Shown: piece by piece, positions 12,331-23,822 of the stretch
Layout: every line of letters starts with the position of its first letter
Position numbering within the stretch: position 1 is the first letter of the stretch
NCBI RefSeq assembly: GCF_023091745.1
Contig: NC_068925.1
Location: 5,890,001 to 5,954,000 of the forward strand
From: Budorcas taxicolor
Lineage: Eukaryota > Chordata > Mammalia > Artiodactyla > Bovidae
DNA length: 64,000 nucleotides
Reading direction: 5' to 3'
The notes under the pieces: generated by a model
What the model was told of the DNA's origin: nothing
Databases searched by the model: none
Seen by the model: only the letters and a program-made list of their open reading frames with translations
Program-made: the position numbers and the translations under genes

Positions 12331-13893
12331 TTGCAACCTTGAAGAGACAAAGATTTCTTAGGATATCAAAAGCATGAACTATGAAAGAAAAAAAGAAAAA
12401 ATGGACTTCATCAATTCTTAGACTTTTATTCTTGGAAAGATTTTGTTAAGAAAATGCAAAATAAGCTGTAGGACAGGGAGACTGTATTTGCAATACACAA
12501 GACTCAATAAGAAGAAGATGGAATACCCAAATTTTTTTAAACAGGTAAAAGGTTTTAATAGACACATTCACCAAAGAAGATATATATAAATGGCTAGTAA
12601 GCTCATGAAAAGATGCTCAATATCATTACTCATCAGGGAAATGCAAATTAAAACCACTATAAAGAGATAGATTCTAGTGCTAGTAGATTCTAGTGCTGCA
12701 TACGCACTAAAGTCATTGAAATTAAGAAGACTGACAATACCGTTAGAATGGATGGAATTCTCATATGTTGCTGGTAAAAAATCTAAAAAGGTGCAACTGT
12801 TTTGGAAAAATAGTTTGGCAGTTTCTTATGAAGATAATAATGTACTTAACCATATGACCCATCAATTCTATATCTATGTGTTTATCCAAGAGAAATAAAA
12901 GTATATATCTACACAAAAACTTGTACCTGGATATTCATAATAGCTTTTGTTGTAGGCTGAATAATGGTCCCACCCCCAAAGATGTCCCTGTTCTAATCCC
13001 TAGAACCCGTGGATGTTGTTGAACTTTATCCATAAGTCTTTGCACGTATGATGAATTTGAAGATCTTAGGATGTGGATTTAATTCTTGTTTACATAAGTG
13101 GGTCCTAAATGCAATCACCAAGTGTCCTTAAAAAAGGGAGATGGAAGGAGATTACAGGCAAAAGAGAGGAAGGCCATGTGAGAGAAGTGGAAGGAAGGAA
13201 GCAAAGTCACAGAGAAGATGCTAGGCCACTGGCTTTGAATATGGAGCGAGGAGCTCGGCCCTAGATGCTAGGAAGGGAAATTGAGAGCCTCACTGCTGAT
13301 ACCATTTGGCCCAGTAAAACTGGTTTTGAACATCTGATCTCCAGAACTATACAAGAGTAAATGTGTGTTGTTTCAAGCCACCAGGTTTGTAGTAATTTGT
13401 TATGGCCACTGTAGGAAACTAATATTTTATTTATTAGAGCCAAAAACTGGTCAGAACTCAAATATCCATCAACAGATGAATAAGCATATTGTAGAGAATC
13501 ATACTGTGGTGTGTCCATATATGAATACTAGTCGGCAATAGGAAGAAATGAAATGCTATTGGATACAATAATGCAGATGAACTCACGAAACATTCTGTTG
13601 ATAAAAAGAAGCCAGACATTATGAACACGTTCCATATGATTCCATTTATATGAAATCTTATAAAAGATAACTCTAATATATAGTGATAGAAAGTAAATCG
13701 GTGATGGCTTTGGGGCCAGAGTGGGGATGGGGCCGACTGCGAAGGAATACAAGGGGACTGGGGGTTGTGGAAATGTCTTACACTCTTCATTAGGGCTGTG
13801 TGCATTTGCCAGAAGGTGTCATCGATATACTCAGAATGTATCCATTTTATTGTATTCAAATTATGCCTCAGTAAAATTGATTTAAAAGATAAT
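12331..13893 (+). mobile_element. L1M 3' portion nested in a DNA transposon
   Basis: Degenerate L1 ORF2 C-terminal sequence ('aaagatttcttaggatatca', 'aagatgctcaatatcattac') runs into the L1 3' UTR ('gattccatttatatgaaatc') and ends at 'cagtaaaattgatttaaaag'. An LTR at 12951-13425 interrupts it: the text 'ttcataatagc' before it continues as 'agccaaaaactgg' after it. No frame is intact. Confidence 0.8.
12951..13425 (+). mobile_element. Solo LTR, MaLR/MLT1-like
   Basis: A roughly 475-bp unit starts TGTAGGCTGAATAATGG and ends near 'aggaaactaata'. It has the internal landmarks of this LTR class: 'aagatgtccctgttctaatc', 'caatcaccaagtgtcctt' and 'gtgttgtttcaagccaccag'. There is no internal retroviral coding sequence, so it is a solo LTR. 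It sits inside the L1 3' UTR. The family name is by resemblance only. Confidence 0.65.
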
Positions 13894-13894
13894 G

Positions 13895-13995
13895 AAAGAA
13901 TACTATGCCAAGGCTCCACTTCAGGACAGTTGAATCATGGTTTCTAGGAAAGAGCCCAGCTGATCCTTGCATATAATCAGGGTTGAGAATCACTG
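13895..13995 (+). mobile_element. hAT-type (MER) DNA transposon, right part
   Basis: The sequence 'gccaaggctccacttcag' and 'gttgaatcatggtttctagg' leads into the terminal inverted repeat ggttgagaatcactg. That repeat is complementary to the left end at 12270. It completes the element split by the L1. Confidence 0.6.
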
Positions 13996-14426
13996 CTGTA
14001 GATACCCTGGTTTCCATCCTGGCGAAACCCAAGAGCACAGAGGTATACGTGAAGCAGTAAGATCCTGTCCGTCTGTCTGTGAGCCACGTTTTCCCCTGCT
14101 GCAGACAGTGTTGAAGCATCTAGGTCAGTTTGTCTAGAATGCCCATTGCAGTTTACCTTTATTCTTGGAGGATGACAAAGGGTGAATCTGGCTTTAGGGG
14201 TCCCCCTGAAAATAGGAGATGCAAGAAGGGTGCTGAGGTAGAATCATAACAGGACCAATTAGTAATTGTCTCCAGGCCCCTGAGGTGTTAGACATGTCCT
14301 TTTCCCGTGAGATCAGTCAGAAGAGAATTACCATGACCGGTCAGCTTTTCTCTGGCCAAGGAAATGGCTCTGGCAGTGAAACAAGTTAAAAGGCGATTTG
14401 AAACTAAAAGCAGTACTTGTTACCTG

Positions 14427-14564
14427 CTGCTGCTGCTGCTGCTGCGTCGCTTCAGCCGTGTCCGACTCTGTGCGACCCCATAGACGGCAGCCCACCAGGC
14501 TCCCCCGTCCCTGGGATTCTCCAGGCAAGAACCCTGGAGTGGGGTGCCGTTCCTTCTCTACTAC
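14427..14564 (-). mobile_element. Bov-A type SINE monomer (minus strand)
   Basis: A (TGC)n tract at 14424-14442 is followed by the reverse complement of a Bov-A monomer ('gtgtccgactctgtgcgacc', 'attctccaggcaagaaccct'). A short tacctg direct repeat at 14421-14426 and 14565-14570 may be the target-site duplication. Confidence 0.8.
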
Positions 14565-15801
14565 TACCTGTTTATCCCCTTTGGATAGGACTTCCTGTGG
14601 AGTCTTTGAGTCTAGCTGTTTGGCATATATGAGGGGAGAGGATGATGACTCACCACCATGTTCTGTGGTGGTGGTGTCATAACTGGGAGGAGAAGAAATG
14701 ACCTATGGTGCTGGTAGAGTTGAATGTCCCTGATCGGTACCACAGATGGAATGTATGAAGAAAGCAGTAGATTTCCAAAGGTTTTGTTCTGCCCTCTTGA
14801 GAACAGGTTTGACCTAAAGACGTTTCTGGGGGAAAGAGTAGATGATTGACTTACCCCTCCCTCTCTTCCCCAGTCCACCCTACAGCTTCTCCTCCACAGA
14901 ACTCAGTATCGATTGCTGATTAAATTTCCCCCCTGTTCTAACAAGGTCACTAACAGCGGTGTGTTGTGCTTTATAGACAGCTGTTACCATTGCCCAATTT
15001 ATCTTGTTGGTAGCAAAACTCTGTTCCAATTAATTGAGCTTTATCTCTCATATCTGATGAAGAGATCCCCTTTGGAAAAAAGAATAGGATGTGAAGCTGA
15101 GCTTATATGAGTAGGGAATGGAAGGCTGCCAGCTACTTCAAAGGTATCTCTGATGATAGGGGGGCGTCAGGTTTGCTGCCAAAGCCAGCATTGAGGGGAG
15201 CTTTGTACTTAGTGCTGTTTGTGGCATTTTAGCTTTGGTTTCTGTGACACTGGGTCAGAAGCATCTGTATCCTCCTCCTTGGGGCTTCTCTCTGGGTGTC
15301 CCAGGGTTCTTTTGGCCTTAGGAAGATTCAACTAAGAGGGAATGTGTGCATCAAAGATGCCTGCTTTGACTAAGGTTAGTTTATACATTGCCTCTTCGGT
15401 GCTTCAGTTCTCAGGTATATATGTGCCTTTTTTGAAAGAGCACAAGGTGCTCTGTGTAATGGTACTCCATCTTCATAAATCAAGGGGTGGTTAAGAGTAT
15501 CAGAAGAGCAATTTTAAATTACAGAAAAGAGAGATGTAGTGGACAAAAAGCAAAAATGTCTCCATACCACCTTGTATGTACTGGGATACTACCCTAAACT
15601 AGGAAAGCATGTAGTCAAGAAATATTATAGTGAAAACTATATACACACCATTATGCTGGTGCTAAAGAGAACTTGAAATCAATTGAGGAGGAAGATTTGC
15701 CCCCAGGGGGCTTTTCAGTCCATTTAAAGCTCCCAAAACTTTCTATGGGAAGATGATAAGAATACTAATAAATAACGAGCTTTCTTGAAATGCTTATATA
15801 C

Positions 15802-16020
15802 TTTTATTGTTGTTTCTTAGTCACTCAGTCGTGTCCAACTCTTTTACGACCCCATGTACTGTAGTCCTCCAGGCTCCTCTGTCCATGGGATTCTCCAGGC
15901 AAGAATACTGGAGTGGGTTGTTGTTTCCTTCTTCAGGGGATCTTCCCAACCCAGGGATCAAACCCTCATCTCCTGCATTGACAGGCATGTTCTTTACTGC
16001 TAAGCCATCAGGGAAGCCCT
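15802..16020 (-). mobile_element. Bov-tA SINE (minus strand)
   Basis: Reverse-complement Bov-tA with 'gtcactcagtcgtgtccaac', 'acccagggatcaaaccct' and 'gccatcagggaagccc'. An 8-bp target-site duplication, ttatatac, is at 15794-15801 and 16021-16028. Confidence 0.88.
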
Positions 16021-16028
16021 TTATATAC

Positions 16029-16121
16029 CGTGCTGCTGCTGCTGCTAAGTCACTTCAGTTGTGTCCAACCCTGTGCGACCCCATAGACAGCAGCCCACCA
16101 AGGCTCCTCTGTAGGAGGCCC
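16029..16121 (-). mobile_element. Bov-A monomer fragment
   Basis: (TGC)n followed by 'agtcacttcagttgtgtcca' and 'agacagcagcccaccaaggc'. It abuts the right target-site duplication of the neighbouring Bov-tA and is truncated at the right. Confidence 0.8.
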
Positions 16122-16179
16122 TAAATATATTTTCTCTAGTCTCTCCATCTATTTTGAAACGTTTTTTTTCCCTTAGCTT

Positions 16180-16565
16180 TTTACATAAGTATAAAGTTGT
16201 TAGAGAAAGTGCTTGTATTGTAAAGTGTACAGCTCTATGAATTTTTACAAATGGAATCAAGTCTGTAATTATTACCCAGATAAAGAAAAGAATGTTCCCA
16301 GTATCCCATGAGCCCCCTCTTTTGCCCCTTTCCATTCATTATCCTCTGAAAGCCACTAGCCTGACTTCTAACACAATATAAGTATTTGCTGTTTTTGAAA
16401 AAAAATTATATAAATGGAATTTTATTTTTTTCAGCTATTTAACTATGGCATTTTTTCCTTCCCTTGTTTCTACTGTTTATTATGAGAAGTCAGCTATGAT
16501 TCTTATTGTTGTTCTCCTGGATATGTTTTGGGGGATTGGGCGACTGCTTTTAGTATTTCTTCTTT
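16180..16565 (-). mobile_element. L1M fragment, antisense
   Basis: Reverse-strand L1-like text: 'attgtaaagtgtacagctct', 'ttatataaatggaattttat', 'tgattcttattgttgttctc'. It appears to continue on the far side of the CHR SINE at 16570-16848. Confidence 0.5.
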
Positions 16566-16569
16566 TTTT

Positions 16570-16848
16570 AACGTTTATTTATTTTTGACTGCTCGGAGTC
16601 TTTGTTGCCGTGAGTGGACTTTCTCTAGTTACAGTGAGCAGAGGCTGCTCTCTCGTCGCGGCGTGTGGACTTTTCGCAGTGGCTTCTCTCTTTGCAGAGC
16701 ACGGGCTCTGGGCTGCACAGGCGTCCCTGGTTGTGGGGCAAAGGCTTAGTTGTCCCTGCAGCACGTGGAATCTTTCCGGACCAGGGATCAACCCCGTGAA
16801 TCCTGCATTGGCAGGTGATTCTTTGCCGCTGGACTACCAGGACAATCC
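16570..16848 (-). mobile_element. CHR-type SINE (minus strand)
   Basis: A cetartiodactyl tRNA-derived SINE in reverse orientation. It starts with a T/A-rich end 'gtttatttatttttgactgc', has a run of 'gcggcgtgtgg'-like units, and ends with the tRNA-like head 'accagggatcaaccccgtga' and 'gctggactaccaggac'. It is nearly full length for the ~300-bp class. Its open frames are read-through only. Confidence 0.75.
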
Positions 16849-16849
16849 T

Positions 16850-17695
16850 ATTTTTTATCTTTGGTTTTTAGCAATTTGACTATGAGTCTAAAAGTGGTGT
16901 TCATTTTTTTTTTTTAATTTGACCGGGATAAGTACAATATCTAAATAGCCTGGATCCATAGACAGTGGTTTTACCTCAATTTGGGAACAATTATGGGAAA
17001 TGTTTTTTCTGTCCTCCTTTCTCTTCTGCTTTGACTCCAACCGCACACTTGTTGGACTGCTTGATACAGGCCTGTAGGTCGTGGAGCTCTTTTTCCCCTG
17101 TGTGCTTCAGTTTAGATAATTTCTAAAGTTTACTGATCCTTTCTTGTTGTATCCAATCTGCTATTCATACCATCCAGTACATTTTTAATTTCAGCTGTTA
17201 TATTTTTCAGTTTTATGATTTCCATTTGGTTCTTCATTTTTCTCTTACAGTTTCCGTAGAACTCCTGAAAGTACCCTTCTCTTGATCTATGATTTTTAAA
17301 ACATATTTGGCAATTATTTAAAAATTCTTGTCTGCTGTCTTCAGCATCTACATCATCTGTGGTTCTTTTCTATTTAGTATTGACTTTTTCCTCTTGACCA
17401 TGAATAACATTTATTTTTCCACATCTACTAACGTTTTATTTCGTATTAGACATTGTAGATGTCATTATTGAGATTCTTATTGTGTTTAATCCTCCTCTGC
17501 AGAGTGTTAAGTTTTGATCTACTAGGCAGTTAAATTGGTCACCTTGAGCTTCTAGGGAACTGGTTTTATGCCTTGTTAAAATGGGTCTATTTTGGTTTTG
17601 CCTGTAGTTCTGAAACATGTTCTATACACATAACTTATGACCTTTCTGGGGTTCCCATGGAAAGCCCAGGATGTTCATCAAGCCCTCTAACTTGT
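16850..17695 (-). mobile_element. L1M 3' UTR-like fragment, antisense
   Basis: This has the antisense L1M 3'-region style: 'agtttactgatcctttcttg', 'atttccatttggttcttcat', 'attcttgtctgctgtcttca'. It is very old. Together with 16180-16565 it is likely one element split by the CHR SINE. Confidence 0.5.
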
Positions 17696-18354
17696 CAGGC
17701 TTTGAACTCCAAAGTCCATCTCCCCTACAGTGGATGACCAGCAGTCCCAGTTTGCCTGGGGGTGAGAAGGGAGTTCCTGGGATATGAGACTTTCAGTTTT
17801 ATCCATTCTACTGTTGATGACATTTGGAAAAGTTTCCACTTTGAGGCTATTATGAATAATGCTTCTATGCACATAATTTTGGAAAGTTATTTTTCCTCCC
17901 ACTGTATAGTTGAAAAAACTAAAGCTCACATTGGTAAAATGCTCTTTTGTAAGACCAAGGAGAGGTGGCATTGGAATTTGAAATCCCATGCTCTTTCTAC
18001 AGCATCACCCTGCCACTCACGTTTCAGGATTTATAGGTGCCATCCTTAAAACATCATTATTGCCAAATCAGATTGTTGAGCCTGGTCACAGTCTGAGCTT
18101 TGATGACAGTGAATTCAAAATCTGCTTCTCTCTCCCCATTTCCCCTTTTCCCCTTCTCTGTTTTCCTCTCTCTTCCTTCTTACTTTCTGTTCTTTTGAAT
18201 AATCTTTTAAATTTTTATAGCACATGTGCACTGCAGAAATGAGAAAATATCAAGAAGCAAAAATATGATAACTAAAAAGCAGATTGTATTGTATATACTA
18301 TTTTATAATCTATTATTTTAGTCAAAATCTCCACTTACCCATTTCAGTAAATTT

Positions 18355-18990
18355 TCGTTTCATCTAATGTGCAAACCATGTAAACATTTACCTAATTGTC
18401 CTAGAATGTCCTTGACACCTGGTTTTCCCAAGCTAGTATCTAATACACTGTGGTTTTATGTCCCTTAAGTCTCCTTTAATCTAGTACTGTTTCTTTGCCA
18501 TGACGCTGATTTGTTGCACAGACCATGCCAGTGTCCTACAGATTCTCCTCCTTCTAGATTTGCCTGCTTGCTTCCTTGTTTTGTTATTTAACTTCTTCCC
18601 ATATCCTGTATTTCCTGTAAATTGGAAGGTGGTTCTATAGGCCAAACCTATTCACGATACATATTTTCGACTAGAATATTTAGTAGGAGATGTTGGACAC
18701 TTCATATTGCATCACTTTGGGAAATAAACCCACCAGTGATGATGCCGCTATTGGCCACCCCCCAGATTAGGGTGATAGTCTGAAGCCTCTATTTTGCAGC
18801 CACATTTTTCTCACACAGTAAAAAGCCTGTTGTATGGTATTATTTATAGTGCTATCATACATATTTTGGGTGCCAGTTCAGTTGTTCATCTGATATTTTT
18901 TAACATCAATTGATAATCTCTGTACTCCTTATATTTGATTACAAGATGCTGCTCTGAGAAAAGATTACTAATATAATTCATCAGGCACCA
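18355..18990. mobile_element. Ancient interspersed repeat, L1M-like, unassigned
   Basis: This shares phrases and order with 28690-29365, for example 'tatgtcccttaagtctcctt' and 'ttaatctag'. The two are copies of one old family in the same orientation. I cannot name the family with confidence. Confidence 0.4.
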
Positions 18991-19137
18991 TGAAAATAGA
19001 TAGCAGTTTGTAAAACTGTATTACTCCCAGGAGAAACTACACTAATGGTGTAGAAGCTGGCTAGATATCAATTGTCTATTATAAGACTCACAGCAATAAT
19101 AAAAATAAAAACTATAACTAATACTAAAAGGCCTGAG

Positions 19138-19393
19138 GCTGAAGCTGAAGCGCCAATACTTTGGCCACCTGATGCGAAGAACTGACTCATTCGAAAAGAC
19201 CCTGGCGCTGGGAAAGGTTTAAGGCAGGAGGAGAAGGGGACGACAGAGGATGAGATGGTTGGATGTTATCACTGACTCGCTGAACTTGAGTTTGAGCAAG
19301 CTCTGGGAGTTGGTGATGGACAGGGAAGCCTGGTGTGCTGCAGTCCATGGGGTCACAAAGAGTCAGACACGACTGAGTGACTGAACTGAAAGA
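19138..19393 (+). mobile_element. BovB 3' end fragment
   Basis: The last ~255 bp of BovB in sense orientation, from 'aagcgccaatactttggcca' and 'ggggacgacagaggatgaga' to 'gagtgactgaactgaa'. A (GAAA)n stretch at 19388-19410 separates it from the next SINE. Confidence 0.85.
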
Positions 19394-19409
19394 AAAGAAA
19401 GAAAGAAAG

Positions 19410-19610
19410 TGAAGTCGCTCAGTCGTGTCTGACTCTGCGACCCATGGACTGTAGCCTGCCGGGCTTCTCCATCCACAGGACTTTGCAGGCAAGAATACTG
19501 GAGTGAGCTGCCAGTTCCTGCTCCAGAATATCTTCCCGACCCAGGGATCGAACCTGGGTCTCCCGCATTGCAGCCAGACGCTTCACCCTCTGAGCCACCA
19601 GGGAAGCCCT
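19410..19610 (-). mobile_element. Bov-tA SINE (minus strand)
   Basis: Reverse-complement Bov-tA: 'gtcgctcagtcgtgtctgac', 'gacccagggatcgaacctgg', 'gagccaccagggaagccc'. It is essentially full length and well conserved, hence fairly young. Confidence 0.88.
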
Positions 19611-19639
19611 GCTGACCACTACAAGAGTGGCAGCCATGC

Positions 19640-19925
19640 CTAAGGACTATGCTAAGCGCTTTATCTGTATTGACCTATTTAATCATCACAACAACACTTT
19701 AAGATGGAGGGCTGCCGTCTATGGGGTCACACAGAGTCAGACACAACTGAAGTGACTTAGCAGCAGCAGCAGCAGCAGCAGTGGTTCTATCATCTCCATT
19801 TATAGATAAGAACATGGGCAGAGGTTAAGCAATTTATTCAAGGCCGTACAGCCGATTGGTGGCAGAATTGGGATTTGCAGCTACGTGGCCCACTTCCTCT
19901 GTGTCCTCTCTTCACAGCACTGTGG
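19640..19925 (-). mobile_element. MIR SINE split by a Bov-A fragment
   Basis: The antisense MIR core begins at 19640 ('aagcgctttatctgtattga', 'caacaacactttaagatgg') and resumes at 19785 ('ctccatttatagataagaac', 'agaggttaagcaatttattc'). The gap is the Bov-A fragment at 19706-19783. Confidence 0.7.
19706..19783 (+). mobile_element. Bov-A 3' fragment with (AGC)n tail
   Basis: 'ggctgccgtctatggggtca' then 'cacaactgaagtgacttagc' and seven AGC units. It is 5' truncated and inserted within a MIR. Confidence 0.85.
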
Positions 19926-20644
19926 TCTGCTCCCTCGCATGCAGAAAGGTAGCAGTCATTATATTGGGAAGCTAAAGGGCCAGTGCTTGTGAAAGGAATT
20001 AATGACTTGGGCATTCTGCAGCAATACCTTTGGGTACTTTTGCCAGGCCAGGATTTCCCTTGTGCTCTTCTGACTCAGCTTCTTGCCCAGCTTGTCCGGA
20101 GAGAACATAGGTATCTGATTTCACCTCCCTCCTCGCTGGATTGGCTTCTTTTGATTCCCCTATTTGTCTTTGTCAGGAGTTTTCCTTTGAGTTTCTTCCT
20201 GCTTGTCTGAACATGATTTTTAATTAAAATGTGAAAAAAAAAATCTCCTTCTTTTGAGATAGCATCTTCAGTTTTTCCATTCTCTTCTTCTTTCCTTTAA
20301 GATACGGAACTTTTCAGATCTGATGGTTTTTCTACCTGATCATGCCCACCCCTTAGCCTTTTTGCTTTGTTTTTTCTTTTTCCGTCTTTGACTCTGTGCT
20401 CCACAAATCATTAGGGTCTCTATCCAGCTTTTCCTAGTATTTAGCCAACATGAAGCTTTCAGTTACTTGCTAATTTTGTCTGCACTAACTCTTGTCTTTG
20501 AGAATCCATAGGAACTTATTTCTTACAAGCTCTTGGAATCATCCTGTGTTGAGCTAAGTAGTTATGGTTAAAGCCCAGGGACAAGACTGAGTAGCAGCAT
20601 ATTCTGTCACCTTTGATTTGAAAGCAAACAAAAATCCCAAAAAG

Positions 20645-20955
20645 TTTACTTTTTTTCCTAATTGTTAAAGTAATACATATTCTTCCAGCACATTGAGGGG
20701 AAAACAAAAATAATAAAAAGAAAATAATGATTACTTAGAATTAGTATTAACATTGTAAGGTGTATTTCTTTATAGTCTTTTTCTATGTGTATTTTTCTTT
20801 AGAAAATTAAGATTATATTGTAATTATTTTGTATAATTTTTTTTCATTTACCATTTTAGCTGAACATTTTTTCCGTGTCATTGCATCCTCTAAAAACGTG
20901 GCTTTTAATGATTAGACAGCATTCTATTTGCTGATTATCCCACAGCTCCTTCCTA
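20645..20955 (-). mobile_element. Ancient L1-like fragment
   Basis: The pattern 'ttaaagtaatacatattctt', 'aaggtgtatttctttatagt', 'ccgtgtcattgcatcctcta' is typical of an old antisense L1/L1ME 3' region. It is diverged and the family is uncertain. Confidence 0.4.
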
Positions 20956-21328
20956 CATTCTTTATGGTTCTTTGGCTATGTTGTTTTATCTATCTGCTCG
21001 AACATGTTCTGGTATGTCCAGAAGCAATCCAGAATCTCATTTGTATCTTCCTGCAAGGCACTTGTTTGTAGGAATGCTTTCATTTGAAAATACCCTACTT
21101 CCACGTGATATAAGGCAAGGAAAGAGGGTTTCCCCTCTTCTTTTTTCCTCTTTTCTTCCTTTGTCTTCCTCTATCTCCGAGTTCAGCCTGGAGCCTAGAC
21201 CTCAGACCTATGGCTAACCTGGGTGCTGGCTGGCTCGGTGGAATTCTTTCACTATATTAGGTTTCAATTTCTTCATCTTTGCACTGGAGAATATTACTCA
21301 TATGCTCACTTTTCCTTCCCAGAATGTT

Positions 21329-21360
21329 TACACACACACGTGCGTGCACGCACACACACA
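21329..21360. repeat. Alternating purine-pyrimidine tract (CA/CG rich), left block
   Basis: About 30 bp of unbroken alternation of pyrimidine and purine, including 'acgtgcgtgcacgcac'. Such tracts have strong potential to form Z-DNA. It lies directly left of the Bov-tA at 21361. Confidence 0.85.
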
Positions 21361-21560
21361 GACTTCCCCAGTAGCTCAGAGGTAAAGAATCTGCCCGCAA
21401 TGCAGGAGATGCGGGTTTGATCACTGGGTTGGAAAGATCCCCTAGAAGAGGGCATAGCAGCCCACTCCAGTATTCTTACCAGGAGAATTCCATAGACAGA
21501 GGAGCCTGGTGAGCTATAAAGTACATGGGGTTGCAAAAGAGACATGACTGAAGCGACTTA
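21361..21560 (+). mobile_element. Bov-tA SINE
   Basis: Sense Bov-tA: 'gacttccccagtagctcaga', 'aatgcaggagatgcgggttt', 'gcccactccagtattcttac', 'gactgaagcgactta'. It lies between two alternating purine-pyrimidine blocks. Confidence 0.85.
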
Positions 21561-21613
21561 GTGCGTGCATGTGCGTGCACGCGTGCATGCGCGCAAACAC
21601 ACACACACACACA
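21561..21613. repeat. Alternating purine-pyrimidine tract (GC/TG then CA), right block
   Basis: 35 bp alternate strictly (21561-21595, rich in TGCG and GCGC), followed after one phase slip by (AC)n to 21613. This is one of the best Z-DNA candidates in the window and a likely polymorphic microsatellite. Confidence 0.85.
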
Positions 21614-21619
21614 AGAATA

Positions 21620-22055
21620 TAATTTGTCCATTAAAAAAAACAAGATCCTCCCATTTGTGACAACATGGATAAAGGAGGAAGGAGTTGGGCTAAGTGAAAT
21701 AAGCCAGACAAATAAAGGTAAATGCTGTAGGGTATCATTTATATGTGGAATCCTTTTTCAAAAAGCCAGTTTCATAGACATAGAGAACAGAATGGTGGTT
21801 GCCAGGGGTTGAGGGATAAATGGGCTGACATAGCTTGAAGGGCACAAATTTTTAATTATAAGTTCTGAGGCTCTATAGTAAAGCATACAGTTAATAATAT
21901 AGCATGTGTACTTGAAAGTTGCTGAGAGTAGATCTTAAGCCTTCTCGCTACACGCACAGAGTTAACTATGTGAGGTGGTAGATGTGCTAATTATCTTGAT
22001 CTTGGTATTCATTCTACGATGTATATGTATATCAGATCATCATTTTGTAGACTTT
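21620..22055 (+). mobile_element. L1M 3' end, left part
   Basis: L1 ORF2 end and 3' UTR: 'tgacaacatggataaagga', 'taagtgaaataagccagaca', 'gtggttgccaggggttgag', 'ttatcttgatcttggtattc'. It is interrupted at 22056 by BovB and finishes at 23823-23880. Confidence 0.85.
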
Positions 22056-23822
22056 CAGTTCAGTTCAGTTGCTCAGTCGTGTCTGACTCTTTGCAGCCCC
22101 ATAGACTGCAGCACGCCAGGCCTCCCTGTCCATCACCAACTCCCAGAGTTTACTCAAACTCATGTCCATTGAGTTGGTGATGCCATCCAACCATCTCATC
22201 GTCTCTCGTTCCCTTCTCCTCCTGCCCCCAATCTTTCCCAGCACCAGGGTCTTTTCTAATGAGTCCGTTCTTCGCATCAGGTGGCCAAAGTATTGGAGTT
22301 TCACCTTCAACATCAGTCCTTCGATGAATATCCAAGACTGATTTCCTTCAGGATGGACTGGTTGGATCTCCTTGCTGTTCAAGGGACTCTCAAGAGTCTT
22401 CTCCAACACCACAGTTCAAAAGCATCAATTCTTTGGTGCTCAGCTTGCTTTATAGTCCAACTCTTCACATCCATACATGACTACTGGAAAAACTGTAGCC
22501 TTGACTAGATGAACCTTTATTGGCAAAGTAATGTCTCTGCTTTTGAATATGCTGTCTAGGTTGGTCATAACTTTCCTTCCAAGGAGTAAGCATCTTAATT
22601 TCATGGCTGCACTTGCCATCTGCAGTGATTTTGGTGCCCAAAAAAATAAAGTCAGCCACTGTTTCCACTGTTTCCCCATCTATTTCCCATGAAGTGATGG
22701 GACCGCATGCCATGATCTTCGTTTTCTGAATGTTGAGCTTTAAGCCAACTTTTTCACTCTCCTCTTTCACTTTCATCAAGAGGCTCTTTAGTTCTTCTTC
22801 ACTTTCTGCCATAAGGGTGGTGTCATCTGCATATCTGAGGTTATTGATATTTCTCCCAGCAATCTTGATTCCAGCTTATGCTTCCTCCAGCCCAGCGTTT
22901 CTCATGATGCACTCTGCATATAAGTTAAATAAGAAAGGTGACAATATACAGCCTTGATGTACTCCTTTTCCTACTTGGAACCAGTCTGTTGTTCCATGTC
23001 CAGTTCTAACTGTTGCTTCCTGACCTGCGTACAGTTTTCTCAGGAGGCAGGTTAGGTGGTCTGGGATTCCCATCTCTTTCAGAATTTTCCACAGTTTACT
23101 GTGATCCACACAGTCATAGGCTTTGGCGTAATCAATAAAGCAGAAATAGATGTTTTTCTGGAACTCTTGCTCTTCCTATGATCCAATGGATGTTGGCAAT
23201 TTGATCTCTGGTTTCTCTGCCTTTTCTAAAACCAGCTTGAACATCTGGAAGTTCACAGTTCACGTATTGCTGAAGCCTGGCTTGGAGAGTTTTGAGTATT
23301 ACTTTACTAGTGTGTGAGATGAGTGCAATTGTGTGGTAGTTTGAGCATTCTTTGGCATTGCCTTTCTTTGGGATTGGAATGAAAACGGACCTTTTCCAGT
23401 CCTGTAGCCACTGCTGAGTTTTCCAAATTTGCTGGTATATTGAGTGTGACACTTTCACAGCATCGTCTTTTGGGATTTGAAATAGTTCCACTGGAATTCC
23501 ATCACCTCCACCAGCTTTGTTCATAGTGATGCTTCCTAAGGTCCATTTGACTTCACATTCCAGGATGTCTAGCTCTAGGTGAGTGCTCACACGATGGTGG
23601 TTATCTGGGTCATGAAGATCTTTTTTATAGTTCTTCTGTGTATTCTTGCCACCTCTTCTTAATATCTTCTGCTTCTGTTAGGTCCATACCATTTCTGTCC
23701 TTTATTGAGCCCATCTTTGCATGAAATGTTCCCTTAGTATCTCTAATTTTCTTGAAGAGATCTCTAGTCTTTCCCATTGTGTTGTCTTCTTCTGGTTCTT
23801 TGCACTGATCACTGAAAAGTTA
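22056..23822 (-). mobile_element. BovB LINE (minus strand), 5' truncated, inserted in L1
   Basis: This covers the 3' ~1.77 kb of BovB, coding in minus-strand frames for the linker, reverse transcriptase and C-terminal part. Recognisable pieces are LPDVQAGFRKGRETRDQIAN, the fingers/palm region around 23130-23590, and an LRYADD active-site motif at about 22821-22838. The coding frame is broken into at least four open pieces, so it is dead. The 8-bp direct repeat tagacttt at 22048-22055 and 23823-23830 is the target-site duplication, cut from the host L1. Confidence 0.93.

Noticed and set aside
15950..16020. tRNA genes (several tRNA-like 'gggatcgaaccc' B boxes across the window)
   Set aside because: Each lies in the head of a Bov-tA or CHR SINE with a SINE body and, often, a target-site duplication. 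None folds as a free-standing tRNA on inspection.
19764..19783. CAG/AGC repeats as coding polyglutamine or disease-type expansions
   Set aside because: They are the normal (AGC)n tails of Bov-A SINEs in intron sequence (also at 5598-5610, 14424-14442 and 16031-16045).
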